Assembly: GCA_963695805.1 (NCBI GenBank)
Contig: CAVOHV010000015.1
Location: forward strand, 1-64,000
Length of the DNA stretch: 64,000 nucleotides
Source of the DNA: DASUPK01 sp963695805
GTDB lineage: Bacteria > Actinomycetota > Thermoleophilia > Solirubrobacterales > 70-9
Reading direction: 5' to 3'
The notes under the pieces were generated by a model. The model saw only the letters and a list, made by a program, of their open reading frames with translations, was not told where the DNA came from and did no database searches. How positions within the stretch are numbered: the first letter of the stretch is position 1; every line of letters starts with the position of its first letter. A program made the translations under genes and the position numbers. Below are positions 7,776 through 14,829 of the stretch, piece by piece.

Positions 7776-8720
7776 CTAGCGTCGCCGGCGGGTGCGCTTC
7801 ACCTCGTCGCCGTGCGAGCGGGCAAGTGCCTCGGCCGCGGCGGGTGAGCGGACGAACTCGGTGAAGGCCTTCGCCGCCTCGGAGCCGGGGCCGATGGTGG
7901 ATCGGACCACGTACCAGGAGCGCTTCGGTAGGCCGCCGCGCGGGCGAATCGTCTTCAGCAGGCCGACCTCGAGCTCCAGGGCGACGGACTCGCGGGACTG
8001 CAACGCGATGCCGAGCCCGATCTGCGCGGCGCTCTTGATTGCACCGTTCGACCCCAGGGTGAGGATCGGCGGTTCGATCTGATTGGAGTGGAGGTACGTC
8101 TCGCAGAGCCGGCGCGTGCCGGATCCCTGCTCCCGCATCAACCAGGGCCTGCCCGCGAGCTCGTCCACCGCGACCCAGGCCCGCTTCGCCAGCGGGTCCT
8201 CCGGCGAGGTGATCAGCACGAACTCGTTGTCGAGGAAGACCTCGCCCTGGAACCCGCGCCCGGAGGGGGCCTGACCCGAGATCGCGACGTCCGCCTCGTG
8301 CGCCTCGAGGCGCCCGAAGACCTCCTCGCGGTTCCCGACGTGGACGGTCACCTCGATCGTGGGCTCGCGCACCTGGAAGGCATGCAGGAGCGGGGGCAGC
8401 AGGTACTCGCCAGCGGTGGTCACGGCGGTCACCCGCAGCGGGGCCGTTTCGCCCTTGGCGACCTCTCCCGCGACCTCCGAGCCCTCCTTGAGCAGGGCCA
8501 GGATGTCGGCGGCGTAGCGGGCGTAGGCCTCGCCGGCGGCGGTCGGCCTGATGCTCCGGCCGACGCGCTCGGTGAGGTCCACTCCGAGCTCGCGCTCCAG
8601 GGCGGCAACCGCGGCGGAGACAGAGGGCTGGGTCACAACGAGCTCCTCGGCGGCACCGGTCACCGACCCGTGGCGAAATACCGCAAGGAACGCCGAGAGC
8701 TGGGTCACCGTGACGGCCAC
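7776..8720 (-). CDS. LysR family transcriptional regulator, CbbR-like
   Basis: 314 residues if GTG 8720 is the start. An N-terminal winged helix-turn-helix (QLSAFLAVFRHGSVTGAAEE, then TQPSVSAAVAALERELGVDL) is followed by a two-lobed LysR effector domain (PLRVTAVTTAGEYLLPPLL... to the C-terminus). It is convergent with the phosphoribulokinase gene and divergent from the aminotransferase gene. CbbR proteins regulate CO2-fixation operons and sit next to them in this way. Two dyads lie in the shared intergenic region. The C-terminal KRTRRRR is unusually basic. The LysR family is certain; the CbbR label rests on context. Confidence 0.8.
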   Translation of the reverse strand: MAVTVTQLSAFLAVFRHGSVTGAAEELVVTQPSVSAAVAALERELGVDLTERVGRSIRPTAAGEAYARYAADILALLKEGSEVAGEVAKGETAPLRVTAVTTAGEYLLPPLLHAFQVREPTIEVTVHVGNREEVFGRLEAHEADVAISGQAPSGRGFQGEVFLDNEFVLITSPEDPLAKRAWVAVDELAGRPWLMREQGSGTRRLCETYLHSNQIEPPILTLGSNGAIKSAAQIGLGIALQSRESVALELEVGLLKTIRPRGGLPKRSWYVVRSTIGPGSEAAKAFTEFVRSPAAAEALARSHGDEVKRTRRRR

Positions 8721-8734
8721 GCGAAGAGCAACAT

Positions 8735-8750
8735 ATAGGGCATTACCTAT
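8735..8750. promoter_or_regulatory. Inverted repeat ATAGG-N6-CCTAT, candidate LysR operator
   Basis: A perfect 5-bp-arm dyad with a 6-bp spacer directly upstream of the LysR start, inside the only AT-rich stretch of the divergent LysR/aminotransferase gap (8721-8805). It has the T-N11-A shape of LysR-type boxes. The position fits autoregulation of the LysR gene plus control of the divergent gene. Confidence 0.45.
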
Positions 8751-8768
8751 TGATTGGTGTGTTTTCTT

Positions 8769-8788
8769 AGTTTGTGCTCGGCACAACT
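8769..8788. promoter_or_regulatory. Second dyad in the LysR/aminotransferase intergenic region
   Basis: An imperfect palindrome (AGTTTGTGC-TCG-GCACAACT) 17 bp before the aminotransferase start. One arm has an extra T. Together with the dyad at 8735-8750 it gives two spaced sites, as is usual for LysR regulators that bind a recognition site and an activation site. Confidence 0.4.
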
Positions 8789-8805
8789 CGTGAGACGCTT
8801 GACGA

Positions 8806-9945
8806 GTGAGGAGCGAGCTGCCCCCAATCTCCCCGTCAGAGAGGCTGCTCTGCGGTCCCGGGCCGAGCAACGTCGACCCCACCGCCCTCGAGGCGATGCA
8901 GAAGCCCATGCTCGGGCACCTGGACCCAGAGCTGCACGAGATCCTGCTCGACGTCGTCGACATGCTCCGCCGCGTCTACCGGGCCCAGGGCGGGCTGGTG
9001 CTGCCGTTGCAGGCGACCGGGACATCGGGGATGGAGGCCGGCCTCGCCAACCTGGTCGAGCCGGGCGAGACGGTGATCGTCGGATCCAGCGGCTACTTCG
9101 GCACGCGGATCGCCGAGATCGCCCGGCGCTGCGGCGCCGAGGTGGTCGAGGTCAGCGCGGACTGGGGCGAGCACGTCCCGAACGAGCGCCTGCTCGCGGC
9201 CCTTGACGACCACCCCGACACCCGCCTGCTGGCCATCGTCCACGGCGAGACCTCGACCGGCTGCGAGCATCCGCTGGAGGCACTCGGCGCCGCGATGCGC
9301 GGGCGCGACACCCTGCTGATGGCGGACTGCGTCACCACCCTGGGCGGGGTCGAGGTGGACTTCGACGGCTGGGGGATCGACTACGCCTACTCCTGCACCC
9401 AGAAGTGCCTGGGCGCGCCGCCGGGGATGTCCCCGGTGGCGGTCTCGGATCGAGCGCTGGAGCGCATCCGCACCAGGCGGGCACCGGTCCCGTTCTCGAT
9501 GGACCTGCTGCTTCTGCAGGACTACTGGGTGGAGCGCCCCGCCACCTACCACCACACGGCACCCATCCTCCACATCTATGCGCTCCACGAGGTCCTCCGG
9601 CACACCCTCGACGAGGGTCTCGAGCGGCGCTGGGCCAGGCACACCGAGGCAGGGACCTACTTTCAGCAGCTGACCTCCTGCGCGGGCTTCGAGCTCCTGG
9701 CGGAACCGGCGCACCAACTCGCGCCGCTGACCGCGGTCCGCGTGCCCGAGGGAGTGGATGGGAAGGCCGTGCAGCGACAGCTCCTCGCGGAGGGCATCGA
9801 GGTGGGCGGCGGCCTCGGCCCGGACGCTCCCGCGATCTGGCGGGTAGGCCTGATGGGGCCCAACGCCCGCACCGAGACTGCGGACCGCGTCTTCGAGTCG
9901 CTCGCGGCGGCGGTTGACAGCCAGGCCGTCGCGGTCGCCGTCTAG
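8806..9945 (+). CDS. Class V aminotransferase, serine/alanine-glyoxylate aminotransferase-like
   Basis: 379 residues of the PLP fold type I class V group. LLCGPGPSNVDPTALEAM at the N-terminus is diagnostic of alanine/serine-glyoxylate aminotransferases. LQATGTSGMEAGLANLVEPG contributes phosphate binding, LLMADCVTTLGG holds the PLP-ring Asp, and SCTQKCLGAPPG carries the Schiff-base Lys. In serine-cycle methylotrophs this enzyme makes hydroxypyruvate and glycine from serine and glyoxylate, the partner step of malyl-CoA lyase; in other bacteria it detoxifies glyoxylate. GTG start at 8806, downstream of a GTGAGGAG-type ribosome site. Confidence 0.82.
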   Translation: MRSELPPISPSERLLCGPGPSNVDPTALEAMQKPMLGHLDPELHEILLDVVDMLRRVYRAQGGLVLPLQATGTSGMEAGLANLVEPGETVIVGSSGYFGTRIAEIARRCGAEVVEVSADWGEHVPNERLLAALDDHPDTRLLAIVHGETSTGCEHPLEALGAAMRGRDTLLMADCVTTLGGVEVDFDGWGIDYAYSCTQKCLGAPPGMSPVAVSDRALERIRTRRAPVPFSMDLLLLQDYWVERPATYHHTAPILHIYALHEVLRHTLDEGLERRWARHTEAGTYFQQLTSCAGFELLAEPAHQLAPLTAVRVPEGVDGKAVQRQLLAEGIEVGGGLGPDAPAIWRVGLMGPNARTETADRVFESLAAAVDSQAVAVAV

Positions 9946-9987
9946 CGAACCGGTCCGGCCCGCGTCGCGACTAAAATCCGCGGTCCG

Positions 9988-10251
9988 ATGACCTACGTCA
10001 TCACCGAGCCGTGCATCGACGTCAAGGACCTGACCTGCGTCGAGGTCTGCCCCGTGGACTGCATCCACCCCACCGAGGAGGAGCCGGACTTCGACGATCA
10101 CCGGCAGCTCTACATCGATCCGGCCGAGTGCATCGACTGCGACGCCTGCGTCGAGGTCTGCCCCGTGGACGCCATCTTCCCGGAGGACCAGGTGCCACCC
10201 GGGCAGGAGAAGTTCACAGAGATCAACGCGCAGTACTACACCCAGAAGTAA
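9988..10251 (+). CDS. Ferredoxin, 7Fe type ([3Fe-4S][4Fe-4S])
   Basis: 87 residues. Cysteines at about 9, 17, 21 and 25 and at 48, 51, 54 and 58 give C-x7-C-x3-CP plus C-x2-C-x2-C-x3-CP, the FdxA-type arrangement of one 3Fe and one 4Fe cluster. An acidic loop (EEEPDFDD) separates the clusters. It follows the aminotransferase gene by 42 bp on the same strand. It would donate electrons in the cytoplasm; possible partners nearby are the glutamate-synthase-like complex and the di-metal oxidase on the opposite strand (inference). Confidence 0.93.
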   Translation: MTYVITEPCIDVKDLTCVEVCPVDCIHPTEEEPDFDDHRQLYIDPAECIDCDACVEVCPVDAIFPEDQVPPGQEKFTEINAQYYTQK

Positions 10252-10275
10252 CGTGGGCGGCCATCGGCTGAGCGC

Positions 10276-11250
10276 CTAGCCGGCCTGCACGCCGACCACG
10301 AAGTCGATCTCCGGATCGAGGATCTGCTCGATCAACTCGTCGTCGGGGGTGATCCCCATCTCGCGGCAACGGTTGCGGTAGTGCCGGACCTTCTGCTGCT
10401 GGTACTTGTCGAGATCGAGGCCCGGCACGGCCTTCTGGTACTCGACCAGACCGACCAGGTTGCCGCGGTACTCGTCGAAGACCTCGTGCACGAGGGCCTC
10501 GTAGGAGGGGTTCTTCTCGATCAGCGCGCGACAGGCCTGGGTACCGAAGGTGATGTGCCTGCCCTCGTCCCGCAGGATCAGCCTGAAGCCCTCCTTGAGA
10601 CCCGGGAAGGCGCCCCAGAGATCGGTGGTGTCGATGACGATCTCGTAGGAGGGCATGGTGAGAACGCCCTCGACGAAGCCGTTGTACGCCGCCGAGAACC
10701 GCACGAAGCTCGCCTCGATCTCCGCCCGATCGCCGTCCATCGCGGCCTGCAGCAACTCACGCCCGTACCGCGGAAGGGCCTCGTGTAGCACGTCGCGGAC
10801 CTCGAACCGGCCGCTGGGATCGACGGTCTCGCCGCGGACGAGGAAATGGCGCGCCACCTCCTCGGGCTCGAGCACTCCCACAACCTCGTCGTGCCAGCGC
10901 ATGAAGAACTCGGCGTGCTTCGCCTCCTCCATCAGGAAGGTCGACAGGTAGGTGACCCAGTCGAAGCGGCCCAGCGCGTGGGAGGCGGCGATCATCGGCA
11001 CGAGCTCGTCGGTCACGGCCTGCTCGCCAGCGAGGAAGCGGATGGTCACGCCGAGGAGTCCCTCTCGCTGCTGCTCCGAGATCCGGTTCCAGTCGGCGGC
11101 GTCCTGGGTGAGGTCGAGGTCGTCGACGTCCCAGATCTTCTTGATCGCAAACTTGTACTTCCGGTACATCGGGCCCTTGACCATGGCGCGCGTGAAGTGG
11201 AAGCGGCGGACGATGTCGGGGTCGAGTCGCGTGCCGTTCCCGTCGGCCAT
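10276..11250 (-). CDS. R2-like ligand-binding oxidase (ribonucleotide reductase R2-like ferritin-fold protein)
   Basis: 324 residues, all-helical ferritin fold. Metal ligands fall at E76, E109, H112, E194, E229 and H232; spacing 33 and 35 residues within each pair and E-x-x-H matches R2-like ligand-binding oxidases as I recall them. The Val three residues after the first Glu (V79) and the Tyr five residues before the fourth ligand (Y189) that form the ether crosslink in that family are also present. These enzymes bind a Mn/Fe cofactor and a fatty-acid-like ligand; their substrate is unknown. The ATG overlaps the stop of the small DUF1059-like gene by one base (TGATG), so the pair is coupled. 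A true NrdF is less likely because no nrdE is near. Confidence 0.78.
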   Translation of the reverse strand: MADGNGTRLDPDIVRRFHFTRAMVKGPMYRKYKFAIKKIWDVDDLDLTQDAADWNRISEQQREGLLGVTIRFLAGEQAVTDELVPMIAASHALGRFDWVTYLSTFLMEEAKHAEFFMRWHDEVVGVLEPEEVARHFLVRGETVDPSGRFEVRDVLHEALPRYGRELLQAAMDGDRAEIEASFVRFSAAYNGFVEGVLTMPSYEIVIDTTDLWGAFPGLKEGFRLILRDEGRHITFGTQACRALIEKNPSYEALVHEVFDEYRGNLVGLVEYQKAVPGLDLDKYQQQKVRHYRNRCREMGITPDDELIEQILDPEIDFVVGVQAG

Positions 11251-11432
11251 CAGAGTTCCTCCTCCTTGCCCTCGTCGACCTCGGTCGACATGTCGATGAT
11301 CACGTCCTCGAGCTCGAAGCTGCCGTGCCGATCGGCCATGTGCCGCTGCACGGCCTCGACCAGCGCCTCCTCGTCCGCCGCGACGATGGTCGCCCCGCAG
11401 CCGGCCTCCAGGCATTCGTACTGACAGGCCAC
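11250..11432 (-). CDS. Small DUF1059-like protein
   Basis: 60 residues from GTG 11432. The pattern (QYECLEAGCGATIVAADEEA, then VEAVQRHMADRHG) fits the DUF1059 family: two cysteines, a short strand pair and an amphipathic helix ending in an HG motif. The tail is very acidic. Translationally coupled to the R2-like oxidase downstream and 5 bp from the end of the amidotransferase gene, so the three form one operon. Function unknown; the cysteines could bind metal. Confidence 0.65.
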   Translation of the reverse strand: MACQYECLEAGCGATIVAADEEALVEAVQRHMADRHGSFELEDVIIDMSTEVDEGKEEEL

Positions 11433-11437
11433 GGCAC

Positions 11438-12152
11438 TCAGGCGGCGTCGCCGGCGAGCTTCAGCCAGTTGCCGAACAGCCGCCGCGCGGTGGGATGGAG
11501 CTCCTCGGCCCGAGTCTGCAGCTCGGCGAGGAAGGCGTCGGCCCTCTCCTCGTCGAGCGCCTCGGCGAGGTAGGCGCGGTACTCGGGAACCTGAGCCCAT
11601 TCCCGGGCCATCTCGGGCGTGACCTCGAGGTGGAACTGGATCCCGAAGCCGCGCTCGCCGGCCTGAAACGCCTGGGTGGCCACCGGGGATCTCGCCAGAG
11701 CGACGGCGCCGTCTGGCAGGTCGAAGGTGTCTCCGTGCCACTGCAGGGACGGGAAGGGGTCGTCGACGCCCTCGAACAGCGGATGCTTCCGGCCCTCGTC
11801 AGTCAGCTCCACCGGCAACAGGCCCAGCTCCGGGCTCTCCATGGTCCGGACCCGGGCGCCCAGCGCCGAGGCCAGCAGCTGCACGCCGAGGCAGACGCCG
11901 AGGAAGGGACGTCCGTCCTCGACGACCTCGCGCACGAGCCGCTTTTCGTCCGCGAGCCAGGGATGCTCCGCGTCGTCATCGGCGCCCATCGGACCCCCCA
12001 TCGCCAGCACGGCGTCGAACTCGCGCCAATCAGGCAGCGGCTGGTTCTCGTCGAGCTCGACCGCAACCGGCTCCACCCCACGCTCACTGCATCACCTCCG
12101 AGAAGACGCCCGGGGGCTCACAGGAGATGTGCTGAAGGACGAGTAGTCGCAT
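11438..12152 (-). CDS. Class I glutamine amidotransferase (frameshifted near the N-terminus)
   Basis: The main frame gives a GMP-synthase-like type 1 amidotransferase domain: FLGVCLGVQLLA (nucleophile Cys), WHGDTFDLP and GIQFHLEVTP (His and Glu of the triad). The natural N-terminus (MRLLVLQHISCEPPGVFSEVM, starting at ATG 12152) is in another frame; the switch is near 12083-12092, where one extra base converts EVM-SERGVEP into a stop. The total length leaves a remainder of one base, consistent with one insertion. As written, translation would need the internal GTG at 12076 and would lose the first strand. Substrate unknown; YfeJ/GuaA-like proteins of this size release ammonia for an unidentified acceptor or hydrolyse gamma-glutamyl amides. 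Confidence 0.75.
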
Positions 12153-12161
12153 CGCCTCGTG

Positions 12162-12662
12162 CTATCCCCCGTCCGCCGTGGTCGTCGCCTGCTGGCCCTT
12201 CTTCCCCTTCGGCGGGTTTGACGCGCCCACGCGCTCGTTGTTCACGTCCTCCACCTTGCCGGTATTCGCGTCTATCTGGATCACGACGAGCTGTGTGAAC
12301 CCCTGGGGGTGCAAGGCGCTCCCGATCGGGTCCGACAGGGAGACGAACCAGAAGGGCTTCCGGTTGAGGCCCTGTCGGAGCATCCGGATCTGCGTGGACC
12401 CCGGGTTGAAGTCCACCTGCCGGTCGGCGATCGCGATCGCCTGCTCCTTGCTGATCCGGATCTGCGACTGCTGGCAGCTCCTGGCGACGACGGCCGCCAA
12501 CACGACAAGGGCGATCAGGACGAGGATACGACCCCAGGTCGGGCGAACACGGCCACTGCGACCTGACACCCACGTGCCCGGGTCCGACCAGTTCGCTCGC
12601 TTTGGAGGATCCGCCACCTGGCCGAGACTACCCCGGCCGGCAGGCATCTCGCTGTCCTTCAC
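12162..12662 (-). CDS. Membrane-anchored protein with PepSY-like extracytoplasmic domain
   Basis: 166 residues. A Pro/Gly-rich cytoplasmic segment is followed by one transmembrane helix (residues about 43-62, GRILVLIALVVLAAVVARS) and an exported domain with KEQAIAIADRQVDF and VVIQIDANTGKVEDV, the helix-plus-strand signature seen in PepSY domains. A similar domain occurs at the N-terminus of the glycosyltransferase at 36925-38661. The tail is Lys/Gly/Thr rich. Function not known. Confidence 0.6.
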   Translation of the reverse strand: MKDSEMPAGRGSLGQVADPPKRANWSDPGTWVSGRSGRVRPTWGRILVLIALVVLAAVVARSCQQSQIRISKEQAIAIADRQVDFNPGSTQIRMLRQGLNRKPFWFVSLSDPIGSALHPQGFTQLVVIQIDANTGKVEDVNNERVGASNPPKGKKGQQATTTADGG

Positions 12663-12665
12663 CCG

Positions 12666-12818
12666 TCAGACGGTCGGACGGAATTCGATCCCGATGCTGG
12701 TGGCCAGCACGATGATCAAGACGATGATCACGCAGATGACGGAGATCGCCAACATCGCGTACTCGAAGCCCTTGACGTGAGTCTGCTTGGGCGGGAATTC
12801 GATTTGCTTGCCGTTCAT
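12666..12818 (-). CDS. Small single-pass membrane protein
   Basis: 50 residues (ATG 12818, stop 12666-12668), too short to stand out by length. Residues about 18-41 (FEYAMLAISVICVIIVLIIV) form one strongly hydrophobic helix; the N-terminus is polar with positive charges. The start lies directly after the stop of the next small membrane gene, whose TGA ends at 12820, so both appear co-translated downstream of the ammonium transporter. Could be a small accessory subunit of the transporter or an unrelated membrane peptide. Confidence 0.55.
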   Translation of the reverse strand: MNGKQIEFPPKQTHVKGFEYAMLAISVICVIIVLIIVLATSIGIEFRPTV

Positions 12819-12819
12819 C

Positions 12820-13122
12820 TCAGCGTCCTTCCGGGCTGGCCGCCCGCCTGTTGGCGACGTATCTGATCAGGCGCCTGTTCTCATAGACGACCCACCCGAT
12901 CAGGACGGCGATCGTCACGAAGATGCCAATGTACGTCAGCGCGTAGTAGGCGCCGTTCGCTCCGCTGCCGTCCGGCCCGTAAACGGTCCCGGACCCGAAG
13001 GTCATGAATCCGGCACAGTCCTTGTAGTTCGCCTGCAGGATGAAGTCCGTGGAGTCATCGGCCGGGATTGCGCCCGAGTTGTGCGTGACGCAACTGGGGG
13101 CACTGTCAATTATCGCCGGCAT
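12820..13122 (-). CDS. Small membrane protein downstream of amt
   Basis: 100 residues. The N-terminal half is polar and contains two or three cysteines (SCVTHNSG, KDCAGF), followed by one hydrophobic helix (YYALTYIGIFVTIAVLIGWVVY, given here in two parts of the same helix) and a basic C-terminal tail (ENRRLIRYVANRRAASPEGR). A basic tail after the helix predicts an outside N-terminus. It starts 52 bp after the transporter stop on the same strand. No family recognised. Confidence 0.55.
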   Translation of the reverse strand: MPAIIDSAPSCVTHNSGAIPADDSTDFILQANYKDCAGFMTFGSGTVYGPDGSGANGAYYALTYIGIFVTIAVLIGWVVYENRRLIRYVANRRAASPEGR

Positions 13123-13174
13123 CAGTCCTCCTCGCCAATCGGGTCGACTTTACTCTCTCCTGCTTCGCGCCCGG

Positions 13175-14611
13175 TCATCTCACCAGGTCCCTGGCCGCCT
13201 CACGCTGGACCTGGTCGGCGGGTGTTCGCGTCTCCCCATCGGGCTCGATCATCAGATCCTCCGCATGGGCAAACTCTGGCACGTGGATGTCATATCGGTA
13301 CTCGGCCGCATCGAGCCCGTCGAGCTCCACCTCGGGCGGCACCCGCAGCAGGTTGAACTGCTTCAGGATCTTGGCCGCGACCCACCCAGAGAGGAAGCCC
13401 AGCGGCAGGAAGGTCGCCAGGCCCAGTAGCTGACCCCAGATGGAGCTGTCCACGTTGTTGAGACCGGTTGGATAGCCGGCGGCGAACACACCGACCCAGA
13501 TGATTCCCAGGAAGCCCGAATAGCCGTGGACGGCAACCGCCCCCACCACGTCGTCGACCCGCATCTTCTCTTCGATCCACGTTCCGACGTAGACCACTGA
13601 GCCTCCGGTGATCATGGCAAGCAGGTAGCCGAGGGTCGGGGCGTAGACGTCGGCTCCCGCCGAGACACCGATCACTCCCGCGAGTCCGCCGGAGACGGTC
13701 CAGAATGGATCGCCCCGGCTGGTGAAGTAGGCGCCGGTGAAGCCACCCGCGAAGCCGAAGGTGATGATCATCGCGATCGAGCCGAGCGTGGTGGGGCTGA
13801 GGTAGATGTTCGCCCAGCCGGGGAACGCGGTTGATGCGATCACCAAGCAGGCGGCATAGAACCCATAGAAACCGGTGAAGATCAGCATCAGCCCCATCAG
13901 CGTCATGTGGATGTTGTGAGGTCTGAAGGTCCTTGCCAGGCCGTCCTTCGTGTATTTGCCTATTCGTGGCCCGAGGTTGAATAAGACCCCCAGCGTGAAC
14001 GCTCCCGAAACGCCGTGCACGACAGCTGAGGCGATCGAGTCGTGGAAGCCGAACCGGAGCGTCATCCAGCCGCCGGCGCTCCAACCCCACGCCGCGTCCA
14101 GCATCCAGACCACGGAGCCGAGCAGACAGGCCAGGACCAGATAGGCCGAGAGCCGAACCCGCTCGAGCAACGAACCGGACATGATCGACGCGGTGGTCCA
14201 AGAGAACAGGAGGAAGGCCAGGAAGAAGACCAGGTTGATGTTGTTGGTCAGGTTCGGCCCGAAGGTGTCGGACCACGGGATCCCGCTCTGACAGGTGACG
14301 CTGGTGAAGTCGGCGCTGTTCGGCCCGATCGGCGGGATTCCGGGCTGGTTACAGCTGTAGATCCACCAGCCGATGTAGTACATGGTGGGGGTGACGACCG
14401 CGATCGTCAGGATGTTCTTCATCGCCGTGGCCAGTGCGTTCTTGCGGCGTGCCACGCCGGTCTCGTAGGTCATGAAGCCCACGTGGATGAGCCACATGAG
14501 CACGACCGTGAAGAAATAGAACTGTTCGCCCAGGATCGCGCTGTCGAGGGTCTGGGCGTCCTGCAGGTCCGTCAGCGGAGTGGTGGCCTGGGAGATGAGG
14601 ACGTCCATCAT
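13175..14611 (-). CDS. amt: Ammonium/methylammonium transporter, Amt family
   Basis: About 478 residues with eleven predicted transmembrane segments. Signature stretches include GWWIYSC, the WTTASIMSGSLLER loop, the pore-helix region with FHDSIASAVVHGVSGAFTLGV, HNIHMTLMGLMLIFTGFYGF (twin-His region) and VAVHGYSGFLGIIWVG. I chose the ATG at 14611 because GGAGGG lies seven bases upstream; an alternative TTG start is five codons earlier. The C-terminal cytoplasmic tail is about 50 residues. Position beside the ligase and glutamate-synthase-like operon fits uptake of ammonium or methylammonium. No GlnK/PII gene is seen nearby. Confidence 0.9.
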   Translation of the reverse strand: MMDVLISQATTPLTDLQDAQTLDSAILGEQFYFFTVVLMWLIHVGFMTYETGVARRKNALATAMKNILTIAVVTPTMYYIGWWIYSCNQPGIPPIGPNSADFTSVTCQSGIPWSDTFGPNLTNNINLVFFLAFLLFSWTTASIMSGSLLERVRLSAYLVLACLLGSVVWMLDAAWGWSAGGWMTLRFGFHDSIASAVVHGVSGAFTLGVLFNLGPRIGKYTKDGLARTFRPHNIHMTLMGLMLIFTGFYGFYAACLVIASTAFPGWANIYLSPTTLGSIAMIITFGFAGGFTGAYFTSRGDPFWTVSGGLAGVIGVSAGADVYAPTLGYLLAMITGGSVVYVGTWIEEKMRVDDVVGAVAVHGYSGFLGIIWVGVFAAGYPTGLNNVDSSIWGQLLGLATFLPLGFLSGWVAAKILKQFNLLRVPPEVELDGLDAAEYRYDIHVPEFAHAEDLMIEPDGETRTPADQVQREAARDLVR

Positions 14612-14722
14612 CGCGCGGCCCTCCAATTCCCGCCCCGGGAGGGGATTGCGATTCTCACGGCGGCGTCAGGGTCGCAGGCCACGAGCAGCAGGAACCTATC
14701 TTGGCCAGCGGCCCTTCCACAA

Positions 14723-14760
14723 TGGGCTCAGCCCACACATTTCTACCCACACGAGGGTAG
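14723..14760. promoter_or_regulatory. Two dyads in the amt / PucR-type regulator divergent promoter region
   Basis: The 218-bp gap between the divergent amt and regulator genes has two perfect inverted repeats: TGGGC-TCA-GCCCA at 14723-14735 and CTACCC-N6-GGGTAG at 14743-14760. Both lie 70-110 bp upstream of the regulator start. They are candidate operators for the regulator or for a nitrogen regulator; the first could also be part of an mRNA leader. Confidence 0.45.
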
Positions 14761-14829
14761 GGTTCGCACATACGCTCGCCGTCCGGACGAGACTAGGATT
14801 GGCGCCCGGGAGAGGAACGGAGGGTTTGT

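Noticed and set aside
10276..11250. Ribonucleotide reductase beta subunit (NrdF) label
   Set aside because: No nrdE or nrdI nearby, and the Val/Tyr crosslink positions fit R2-like ligand-binding oxidases better.
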